From positions 3,472,001 to 3,536,000 of the forward strand of contig JYIP02000001.1 of the NCBI GenBank assembly GCA_001051155.2: a stretch of DNA of 64,000 bases. The letters are read 5' to 3'. The position numbers and the translations under genes are program-made. This DNA is from Chrysoporthe austroafricana (lineage: Eukaryota > Ascomycota > Sordariomycetes > Diaporthales > Cryphonectriaceae). Each line of letters begins with the position of its first letter. The first letter of the stretch is position 1. Shown piece by piece: positions 22,573 to 31,824 of the stretch. The notes under the pieces were generated by a model. It was given only the letters and a program-made list of their open reading frames with translations, did not search any database and was not told the origin of the DNA.

Positions 22573-24885
22573 ACTCAACAGTTTGTAGTCGGTGCTGATG
22601 TTGCGCGTTGCAGCTTTGCTGATGACGTCCTCCAGGAGAGTGCAAGTCGTCTAAATGATAGTATCCCGATGAACGGGCAGTATCTGCGTCGCAGTGTGCA
22701 CGACGCCCAGGAATATAATCTCATTAATTGCTTTCTCAGCACACCGCCGCGGTTGCTCACTGTGCTAAACAATCCTGCCGACAGTGTCAAAAATGTGTGT
22801 GGCAGTACTGCAGCGGCACAGTCGTTTGGCATGCAGGCAGTCATTACGGGGGAGGGGCAAGATCAGAACGTTAGCGGCTACTTATGTAAATGTCATCCCA
22901 GGAGACCATTCGTGTTGGTTGGTTCCGTCTCGTCTCAGCAGTGGGGGTGCAGAGCAGCGGTGACGACTCAACCTCGCACTCACACCACTTCCCCAGCTCA
23001 GAGGTATCATAAGCATAAAGACTATCTAGTTAATAGTTAGCCAAGGCCCTCAGATGCTCGTCACCCATTTCAAAGTTCGAATCACCTCTGCAGAAAGTTC
23101 TCAAAGTGGTTGCCCACGGGTATTCCGTATTATCCTTCGCGACAAGCTACGCGGCAGGATGCCGGTCCCGTGACACTCCCTTTCTTATCAACGTCCCTCG
23201 GTATCCATTTGATCACTTGCACGCTGGCAATAGACTAGGATTGGTCGATACAAACGATTGCGCCAAGCTGTAGCTACCATAACACTTGCTGGGCACACGT
23301 GTCGCAGACTTGAGTCCGCTGGAACCTCGTTAGAGGTAGGTGCCTCATGTCGAAGAGATACAATGGGTCGTTGGTCACGTCGTTGGCGAGGACATACTCT
23401 TTCTGGCGACAGGGGCTGTGATGATAGCCTTCGAATATGTGAGGCAATGCTTACTGAAGCCCATCGTCGGCCCCCGCGAAGGGACGACTGGGGTGACTAC
23501 CCACCTGCGTTCTTCTCAGAACGCATAAGAAAATACCTCTTTTTTTTTCCTTTGTGATTTGAGATCCGTGTGTTTGCACGCATGAATACTTACTGGAAAC
23601 TTGTACATATACCTCAAAGCCGCAATCCATCTCGAATATGGCCAAAGTAGACAGTGGGCACGAGGCGCGGATTTCTGCCCAAACTTTCGCGAGTGACTAT
23701 ACGCAAGCTAGGCATATATACATGAAACCCATTAGTCAATATAATTCATACAAGAACCTCCACAAACGAGGTCTGGTGTATGGCGGATCCTCCTCGATCG
23801 CCCAAAGATTTACTGTTCGACGGCACCATCGATTCTTCAACAGGTCGAGGATCGCACACGAGGATTAGCATTTTGGACTGTGTGCTCAAGACCGTTTCAA
23901 AGAGTATAACGATCACATGAACTTAAAAGCTCTTAGCCTTGAGAAAGACACCACCGCGCAGGTAGTTCCCTTTGAAAGCCTTGATTTGACCATTGCAGGA
24001 AGCGTTCTAGATGCGCCTAATAACCCTATCCGCGACCATCTGGAGTCTCCATCGCGCTCTGAAGCTAGGAAGCCACTCTAAGCTCCACGAGATAACGGCC
24101 CCTGGCAGTGTTATGATGGTCTTAGTGACGAAGACCAGTCAGATCAGGGCGAGGACGACTCAAGGGAAGCCTCTCTGGCTTAGTAGTTGGTTGCGACGAT
24201 TGGTCTGCGTTTTGACTAAGAACTTCTCGTTAAAACTAATGGGTCTTAGGAGGAGGTCGTCATCACTCTCCTCTTTGTACTGAATAGAGGGTGGTAGGGG
24301 TGCCTGGTGGCTATGTAGTGTGGCAGCAGAGGTTGAAGATCTACAACGATTGTCAGAGGATCGACCGCGGGCGAGAGGATAACCGTCCAACAACATGCAT
24401 AATTTATATAAATCCACAGAGAAGTCGATAGTGAAGGCCTGCTAATTTCCTCCTTGGATAGTCTGATGCTCGTCCTTGCGCTGGTTTGGCTTACTAGCGC
24501 GCAGACCATGCTGTGCGGATGATGTCACCTCAGGAGAGAGCAAGTTGTCCTTATTCTAATCCGTTAGGACGGCGTTTGTTTGCGGCGCAGTACTGATGCC
24601 TATGCGATAGCATGCCTTTAAGTTCTTACACTGACTTGGCCTGCATACACTCAGATGAATAACCCCTTGCAACCTGGTCTAGTTGTGGATACATCAGCTG
24701 AGCCTGTGGGGAATAAATAGGATGCTTACAATGTAAGTCATCATATTAGTATGCGTAAGTTCTAGGCAACACATCGTCGGGTTTCCGCACTAACAAGTAC
24801 AAATGAGGCTTACTCTCACGGCAACACGTCCACTCACCCTCCTTTTCTTTCCAAATAATACTCTGGCCTGCGTTCGCATCCGAAG
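22573..24885. other. About 2.3 kb without a recognised gene
   Basis: Rather AT-rich DNA between divergent GNAT and MBOAT genes. Only short frames lacking family motifs; no tRNA or repeat seen. Confidence 0.5.
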
Positions 24886-26052
24886 ATGCACAGGTCAGAC
24901 TATTACATTTGCGTGCTCCTCGGGGCATTGGCCCTGACTGGCGTCTCAGTGTACGCCTCTGCCCGGGCCAAGGATGACAGCACCTCATTTCTGATCCATG
25001 TCATCACGACCACCATCCTCTACATCACGTCTCTCGTCTTGCTCTCCTGCGCAGCCGCAGAGAACCTAAGGCTCCAGGCGAAGCTCAAGGGCCACAAACG
25101 CGGCCTCGAGCCGTACAAGTTCTTCCCCAGCTGGATCGCGAGCTTCGTGGCGCGGGCGACCGGCCTGCTTGCGGGCGCATATGTCCTCGCGCTGCCCCTC
25201 GTCTTCCCCGTCGAGGACCGCATCGCGAACGTCGGCCTCCGGATCCCGGCCTTCTTCTATAGCTTCAAGCTCCTCGACCTCACCGTCGCGCGGGTGTACA
25301 AACCGCCGCTGCTGCGGGCGCATAGACCACCGCTGCTGCGCGCCGCGGCGGACGGCACGGCCCGAGGCCTCCCTGACTGGAAGGCCCACGCGGCCTACGC
25401 CTGGCGGCTCCTCACCGAGACGAGATATGCGTCCTTCGACATCGCGGTCGACGAGTCCCGGCGGGACCGGGTCCCGACGACCCTGGCACGGACGTGGGGC
25501 CCGCTGGCGATTTTCCCCCTCGCCTACCTCGTCCCGGTCGCGGAGCTGCAGGTCCTGAGCGGCCTGCTTGTGATCCAGCTTGGCCTCGAGGGCGTGCACA
25601 CCCTGCTGCACCCTCGCTGCTGGAACTGGCTCTTCTGGCAGCCGTTCGCCTCGCGGGGATTCCTGGATTTCTGGACCTGCCGTTGGCACCAGGGAGCACA
25701 GCCTTTCTTGTACAACCTCGGGTACGTTCCCGCGAAGTCCGTCTTCACGAGGTTATTTGGCAAGGACGTCGGCAGGGCCGCCGGTGTGCTCGGTGCTTTC
25801 AGCCTCAGCGGTGTATGGCATGCCTGGTGTGGTGTCAGCTTGATCAAGGACGAACATGTATGGAGTGTGCCTGTGGGACTGTGGGCTCTGTTCATGCTAC
25901 AGGGCATAGGGTGCCTGGTTGAGAAGATGCTGTTGAGGAACGACAAGTGGAGGACAGGCTGGAGACAGAAGGCGTTCACTGTGGTATGCTGGATATATTC
26001 TGTGGAGTCAGCAAGTATATGGCTGAGGTACGCACTACCGCGGAGCAAATAG
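24886..26052 (+). CDS. Wax-synthase-like membrane-bound O-acyltransferase (MBOAT)
   Basis: Integral membrane acyltransferase of the fungal wax-synthase/MBOAT_2 group, whose members acylate lipid or secondary-metabolite alcohols (Tri7-type trichothecene acetyltransferases are relatives). Intronless, 388 residues. About eight hydrophobic segments are visible, beginning YYICVLLGALALTGVSVYAS and VITTTILYITSLVLL. Diagnostic motifs: DFWTCRWHQGAQPFL (the F-W-x-x-R-W-H-Q block) and FSLSGVWHAW, which carries the conserved MBOAT histidine. The loop after the third helix repeats KPPLLRAHRPPLLRAA, a local duplication. The start ATG at 24886 is the first in frame. Neighbours give no clear pathway, so the acceptor substrate is unknown. 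Confidence 0.85.
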   Translation: MHRSDYYICVLLGALALTGVSVYASARAKDDSTSFLIHVITTTILYITSLVLLSCAAAENLRLQAKLKGHKRGLEPYKFFPSWIASFVARATGLLAGAYVLALPLVFPVEDRIANVGLRIPAFFYSFKLLDLTVARVYKPPLLRAHRPPLLRAAADGTARGLPDWKAHAAYAWRLLTETRYASFDIAVDESRRDRVPTTLARTWGPLAIFPLAYLVPVAELQVLSGLLVIQLGLEGVHTLLHPRCWNWLFWQPFASRGFLDFWTCRWHQGAQPFLYNLGYVPAKSVFTRLFGKDVGRAAGVLGAFSLSGVWHAWCGVSLIKDEHVWSVPVGLWALFMLQGIGCLVEKMLLRNDKWRTGWRQKAFTVVCWIYSVESASIWLRYALPRSK

Positions 26053-26532
26053 CCGCCAGAATCATAGATATAATCAACTGTACATGTGCTTGTAGCGAGA
26101 CGAGCTGTCCAAATATATACCTTAGCGTTAGATGAGTCGCGGTCTTGGTCGGTCACTTTAATGCACTGAGAGCACGATCCCCTGAAACACATGCCAAGGC
26201 CTCGTGGTGCCAGGCTCCTTCGAGGAGCTTATCGAAGGGACTAGACTCGTGAACATGCTTTGATCTTAAAAGAGTAGCAGAGTGGATTGAAAATACCATC
26301 AGCTTCAGCTTGAAAGGCTGCTGTTTGCCAGTTGTATTTTCAATGGCGTCCTGTACCTGGACTCGCGGTGTTTGTCTCTCGTCAGTTGGTGTGCTCGCTC
26401 GACCTCGCTGCTCTGGTTGACACAACGAATCGAGTCTCGCCAGACCGTGATATCGACATAGAGTCCTCGATCGCTGCACTGTAACTTTCAGGGTTGCTCC
26501 CAGTACCCTTCGATTCATGAAGGCCGCGCTCG
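26053..26532. other. Intergenic between convergent genes
   Basis: 3' flanks of the MBOAT (plus) and coiled-coil protein (minus) genes; nothing else seen. Confidence 0.5.
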
Positions 26533-27801
26533 CTAGCCAAACCTCGCTCTCGCCAACTCCTTCAGCCCTCTCAGCTTCTCCTCCTCCTTCTCCCTCCACT
26601 CCCTCAGGCGCTCCTCCCGCTCCTCCCTCCGCGCCCTGGCCTCCGCCTCCCTCCTGAGCTCCCTCTCCGTCTTCTTCCTCTGCTGCGCGGCCGCCGCCCG
26701 CTTGAAATCCTCCAGCCCGCCCCCCTCGCCCATCAGCTCCCCGTCCCCCACCTCCTCCATCTCCCCGCCGCAGGCGCCGTCCCGGAACCCCTTCATCTTC
26801 TCGTTGACGAGGGCCTTCTTCTCCAGCTGTCGCTCGCGCGTCCCGGGCTCCGCGCGCGGCAGGATGTCATCGAGGCGCTCCCTCTGCTGCACGCGGTCGG
26901 CCTTCCGCGCGAGCCGTAGGTCGGCGATGCGGGACTGCTGTGCTTCGACGGCGGACTCGCGCTGCAGGGCGAGGTCGGACATGGAGGGGATAGCAGGGCC
27001 TTGGCGGGCGCCGGCCCGTCCTTCTAGCGAGCCAGGAGGCGGCGGTGGACCGTAGTCGTCCTCGTTGTCGTCCTCGGCCTCTTCGCCTCGGCCCCGCCCG
27101 TCGCTGTCGGCGTCTCGAGGAGGTTGCGATGGCTGCTGTCTCGCGATGCCTCGACGGCTATCGCCCTCCCAGTCCGCACGCCCCCATGCAGCGCCCTCTG
27201 GTTCCGGCGCCGCAGCCGATCTCCCGGGGGGAGAAGCGTTCGCTATCCGCTCGAACATCTCCGGGTCGTACCACCCTTCGGCTAGCCCCCCGCGGTTCCA
27301 CTTGTTCACAAAGCTCTTCCACCTCCCCTTCTGCTCGTGGGCGTCGAGCGCGTAGAAGTCCAGCCCCTTCTGTATATCGAGATAGTTCGCGAACAGCGGC
27401 CTGAGGACCTCGAAGTCGTGCTTATACGACAGCCGCCGCGCCTGAAAGGGCAGCTCGGCCGGGGTCTCGTCCGCGCGCGGCGCGGAGTGGTGGTGTCGGT
27501 GGCGCCGGTGCCTGTCGTCGCCGTGGTCTCGCCTGCGGCGCTTGTGCTCGCGGCGGCCGGCGGGGTCTTCCGACCCTCCTGCTGCTTCTCGAGAAGGGGA
27601 ACGATGCCGGCGTCGGTGTCGGCTGTGGCGGTCGTGCCCGCGGTCGTGGTCGTCGTCTTCTCCTGGTGGAGATCCCGACCACCTCGCGTCGAAGAAGTCC
27701 GCTGCGACGGGCCTCCGCCGGCCTGCTGGTGATCTCGGCCCTGGCCTCGCGCCATGCCTCTCCTCCCCCTCGTCCTCCTCGTGCCGGCGCATCGTCGACA
27801 T
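26533..27801 (-). CDS. Conserved fungal coiled-coil protein of unknown function (GPALPP/DUF3752-like features)
   Basis: 422 residues, intronless; start taken at the ATG of MSTMRRHEED (27801), although the frame is open further upstream. The N-terminal 100 residues are rich in Arg, Asp and His, like RS/RD-type nuclear proteins. A compact conserved block follows (RRLSYKHDFEVLRPLFANYL ... GRWKSFVNKWNRGGLAEGWYDPEMF, about residues 115-185). Next comes YGPPPPPGS and GPAIPSMSDLALQRE, resembling GPALPP motifs, then a long charged coiled coil with TRERQLEKKALVNEKM and a C-terminal REEREERLREWREKEEEK. The composition suggests a nuclear, RNA-processing-related role, but that is inference. I do not recognise a characterised orthologue. 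Confidence 0.75.
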   Translation of the reverse strand: MSTMRRHEEDEGEERHGARPGPRSPAGRRRPVAADFFDARWSGSPPGEDDDHDRGHDRHSRHRRRHRSPSREAAGGSEDPAGRREHKRRRRDHGDDRHRRHRHHHSAPRADETPAELPFQARRLSYKHDFEVLRPLFANYLDIQKGLDFYALDAHEQKGRWKSFVNKWNRGGLAEGWYDPEMFERIANASPPGRSAAAPEPEGAAWGRADWEGDSRRGIARQQPSQPPRDADSDGRGRGEEAEDDNEDDYGPPPPPGSLEGRAGARQGPAIPSMSDLALQRESAVEAQQSRIADLRLARKADRVQQRERLDDILPRAEPGTRERQLEKKALVNEKMKGFRDGACGGEMEEVGDGELMGEGGGLEDFKRAAAAQQRKKTERELRREAEARARREEREERLREWREKEEEKLRGLKELARARFG

Positions 27802-28247
27802 GAACCGCCGCGCGGCTGATCGCGTCTCGCCCCGCCAGGCGCTTTCCACCCCCAGAGCTACGTCACGATCAGACGACGTCTCCTCGTGTACGCCACTTAT
27901 TCTGGTCCCGGCCGAGGTAATAGAGAGAAGAAACAAGTGGGATCTCTGGCTGAACAGCTCTGGAGGGAGTGGTCGCAAAACGTCTGTTGTTGGACGAATG
28001 TTCGAAAGAACCCGAACCAGGGCTGCCCTATAGGGGTGTAGAGAGGGCGCCGCAACCGCCTAAATGGGCCGAGGCCCCTGCTGGCAGGCACGCAGGATGG
28101 GCCAGAGGCCTCGGGCGCTAAAGACCACCCCTGTGCTGCCTGTTGCTGGGGCTTGATGGACTGCCGTGAGCCTGCATGTCCACTGTAGATCCCCCACAGG
28201 GGCAGATCACGCCAACAATGGGCCCTTTTTAGTGCCCCTCCTCTGCC

Positions 28248-28284
<37 letters not shown>

Positions 28285-28852
28285 NCGCGTGTCCGCGGTG
28301 GGGGGCGCGCGGGGGGGCGGCCCCCCCCCGCGGGGCCCGCTCTCCCCCCCCCCCCCGGCCGTTTTTTTTTTTTTTTTTTTTTTTTTTGTTGTTAGGGAGG
28401 GGGACGCAGCGTCCCTCCTCCTCAAGCAGATGAATAGCCCACGCTTTGTCTTTCAAACAAGATAGAGGACATGATCACACATCTGTCCATGATAATATGG
28501 CAACGGAGCCAGCAGTTTAAATGCGTCTTCCATGCATGACTTGATTGCTACGCTTCTTTCATCAAGCGCTCTGAGATGCCCGCTCGAGGATCGTACAGTG
28601 CAGTGCAGTGCAGTATAGTGAACAATCGACGGCGCTATCTATATCCGCGAAACAATTTGCCCTCCCATTTTGGGTCGTGTTATATGTGAAGCAAACTTCG
28701 ACCCAGGGTATCATTAACATCATGTACAGCCATTGAATATGTCTCAAAGAACCTCCGGCCCTGCCCTCGCCGCTGCCTCATCTCGTCGAGGGTCCAAGGG
28801 GCGTGTCTGCATTCTGGAAGGCGTGGGGGGGGGGGACCAGCCATCGCCTCTT
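27802..28852. other. Intergenic containing a homopolymer/N tract
   Basis: Promoter side of the coiled-coil gene and 3' flank of the copper-fist gene. The middle is dominated by the low-complexity tract annotated next. No gene recognised. Confidence 0.5.
28249..28387. repeat. Poly-T / N / G+C homopolymer tract, probable assembly join
   Basis: A run of 36 T (28249-28284), one N (28285), about 75 bases made almost only of G and C homopolymers, then a second run of 26 T (28362-28387). Nothing else in the window looks like this. A single unresolved base between homopolymers suggests low-quality consensus or a joined gap rather than native sequence. Confidence 0.8.
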
Positions 28853-30551
28853 CTACCGCGCCGAGTTCCACTTAGGCGATCCGACCCCAGTTCCGTTCCC
28901 GTTCCCCAGCCCGAGCGCCAGGCTGTCCTCGGCGGTGGACTTGTGGATCTGGCACCCGATGCACGCACAGTCGTCGCCGCAGGGGCAGCCCTCCGGCGCG
29001 CCGCCGCAGAAGCCGTTGATGTCGATCAGGTCGGCCATCGACTCCGGGCCCAGGCCCATCGACGCGTCGAAGTGCGGCTCCCCGGCGCCCTCGAGCGGCG
29101 GGAACGCGAAGTTGAACACCTCGAAGTCCGCCGGGTTGAGGATGATGTCCATGTCTGTCGCCTGCTGCGGCGGCGAGTAGGACTGCGGGTGGCTCAGCAC
29201 CGACGAGGGCTCGCCCAGGCCGGCGGGCATCATGCCGCTGTTGGACGGCCAGCCGGGCGGGAAGAACTCGGGCCTGCTGCCGCCGCCGGGGCCGATGGTC
29301 CCGCTGGACGCGACCGGCGAGAACTGCGCCCCGCTGGACATCATCTGGCCGAACTCGGTGGCGATGTGGTTCATGGTCGCGTTGTTGTACGGGTGGTCTA
29401 TGCAGAGCACGCAGTTGCACGTCGGCCCGCAGTCGCACACGTGGCCCGCGCCGCCGCTCGACAGCTGGCTGAAGTCCATGACCGGGAAGTCGGGAGGTGG
29501 CGAGTGGAACTGCCGTATCGGCGTGAAGGGTGCCGATACGGACTCGGTCTTGACGTGTCCGTTGTACCCGTTTGTGACCGGCGGGGTGGGTGTGGTGGTC
29601 TCGATCTTTGCCGGTCCGGAGCAGCAGGACGACTGTGCTGGCGCCGGCGGTGGGGCCGGAGCTGCTATGGGCATCTGTACCGGAGGGACTGGGTTGGCCG
29701 GCCTCGAGCAGCAAGACCCCCCCACGTGCGCTGCTGGTGGTGGTGGTGGTTGCGCCGGCGCCGGCGCCGGCGCAGAGCAGCAGGAGCCCGCCGCGGGCGG
29801 TGGCGCGTCGAACTCGACCGGCTCGGAGGTGACCTGCAGGCCCCGCGCCACAAGGTCCTGGTAGAAGATGGGCTGCGTCTCGTCCTCGGGCGTCGAGGCG
29901 GCCGTGCCGTGGCCGCTGCCGCACTGGCATTTCCTGCTGCTGCTCCTCGACCCGTGGCAGGAGCAGTTCTTGTTCCTCGGGACCGCCGCCTTCAGCCAGG
30001 TGAGGGGGAAATAGTGGGCACACAGGCACAGGTCGCCCGGCCCGTGGATGCAGGCCTTGTTGGGCCTGCCGGCGGGTCGCACCGCCCAGAGCGGTCCGCC
30101 GATGTGGTTGCACGTCGAGGAGCGATGTCCTTTGATGCATGACCGGCTGTGAAGGCGCGTCAGTCAAGATGTACGTCAGCATGTCGAGCAGTTCCCGGTG
30201 CGAGGTAGGCGAGAGCGGCAGAAGCAACAACTTGACTCCCCGTCCACGTGCGCATGGCTGCAGCTAGCCGCCCGCGATGAAAGACAGGAGAGGCCAATTG
30301 TGCTACGGAAGCGGGTTGGTCGGAGAGCTCCATTGTGTGACACTCCCCGCGCAGCGGTATGCGCCGATCACATGCGCGACGGTTCATGGTCAGAGGTTCA
30401 CCGGGAGTGTCTCTTCAAGTCGTCAAGCGATTGAGAGCAGAGGGGCTCGAGAATATGACCCACGCGCTGGGCCAGATCGGATGATATGATGGCGATGAGG
30501 TGTGGGCTTGGCTTACCAGGACATCTTCTGCTTCCCGACCCAGATGGCCAT
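28853..30551 (-). CDS. Copper-fist transcription factor with two Cuf1-type Cys-rich boxes
   Basis: Nuclear copper-responsive regulator. Exons 30551-30517 and 30146-28853 (1329 nt, 442 residues), split by a 370-bp intron that cuts the Cys codon in KQKMSC. The N-terminal copper fist reads QKMSCRSCIKGHRSSTCNH, then RPAGRPNKACIHGPGDLC (the R-G-R-P minor-groove element) and a third zinc/copper ligand group. The middle carries three Cys-Cys dyads (GSCCS, GSCCS, SSCCS) spaced in Pro/Ala-rich linkers. Two C-terminal boxes fit C-x-C-x3-C-x-C-x2-C-x2-H exactly: CDCGPTCNCVLCIDH and CPCGDDCACIGCQIH, the copper-sensing motif described for S. pombe Cuf1. That points to an activator of copper uptake inactivated by copper, rather than a metallothionein activator, but both types share the fist. 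Start chosen at the only ATG giving a complete fist. Confidence 0.9.
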
Positions 30552-31824
30552 CTTCTTGGTATGGTGAGCCTGCGGCGGCTCGGCTCAGGCGGAATCTGAC
30601 GGACAGGTGCGTAGACAGGCGTGCAGGCTATGAGCTGCCGATCGCAAGACGAGCGAGGCAGAAGGGAGATGAGATGTAGACCTCAGTCAGTCAACCTGTT
30701 GATGAGGCCCGGTGAAGATCTGGGTCCGAACCGCACAGTCTATCGTGACGTCGAGACGGGGATACGAGAGGCGTTGTGGATTCGGTGCGGTCTGTGCTCC
30801 GGCAGAGCTTCCCAGATCTGAAGTGTTTGAAGTTTCGCCTTAGTCTTCAGACGTTCAGGGGTCGGGCAAACGGAGGCATGGCGCAACAGCCAGGAGGATC
30901 GCAGGCGCAGAGATGACGTGAGGGACGCAGGCAACGCAATGCAAAAGCCACCAGACTGCACAGTCAACAGGTATACAGAGACAGCGTTTTGACGATGTGA
31001 AGAAGCAGAGTGTCGGGAATCAGCGGTCGGCGCGGGTTTGAGGTTGCAAAGCAGACTCGTCGCCGGCGCCTGTCCTGGTCCGGGCCCAGGGGGTGCCTGG
31101 CCCTAGCCCAGCGTTTGCAGTCTCGGATCCAGGGTCCAAGGTCGGCGCGCGGCCAGACGTCGGTGGGATGGGTGGGGTGCGCCTTTCCGCAAGCATTAGT
31201 CGTATGCACGGCAGAGCACACGAAGGTCGGGAGGCGAGGACGTGCAGTGGATACACACTTTGTCGATAATACCTCCTTCGATCCCGGTCACCCGGTTCTC
31301 CGCATCAAACCCCCGGCGATGGGCCTTAATTAATCCTGCCGGTTTCCTGGGTCGTCGCTCAGCTGGTCTCCTCGACCCTACAGCCTGGTGAGGCATGACT
31401 TGGGACGAAGGCCCAGCCGTGCGGTCAGCCTGCCGGACCCCCGAGTCAGCAGCATAGCTCTGCCGACGACGACCTGGGGCTTAGCTGCGGCGTTACAATC
31501 GCTGCTAGCTTGATCCCCGCCCCGGTGAGGACTACGACACTTGCTTCATGGACCGGAGTCGACACCCTGACCACCAAGTGAGCACACTGGCCGGCTCGTC
31601 AGCTCTCAGCCTTTACCGCTTTGGGACCCAATAGCGATTTCGACGAAATCGATAGCACTGCTGATATTATGCTGGTATTGGACTGTGCCACCAATGCATT
31701 GCGCACGACCCGGTGGCCTCGACCCACGTCGGATTCCAAACCCGAATTTGATCATTCCTTCATTCCTCGGGCTAACTCAAGAGCGCTCGCAGTCGTGACC
31801 TCGATGCTGCAGGCTGCATGGCCA
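30552..31824. other. Intergenic, upstream of the copper-fist gene
   Basis: About 1.3 kb, presumed promoter and leader of the copper-fist gene and 3' flank of SR140. No coding feature recognised, and I could not confirm any specific copper-response element. Confidence 0.5.

Noticed and set aside
28733..30142. 469-codon plus-strand frame
   Set aside because: Antisense to the copper-fist gene, which has clear domain motifs. The plus frame is Arg/Val-rich with no domain.
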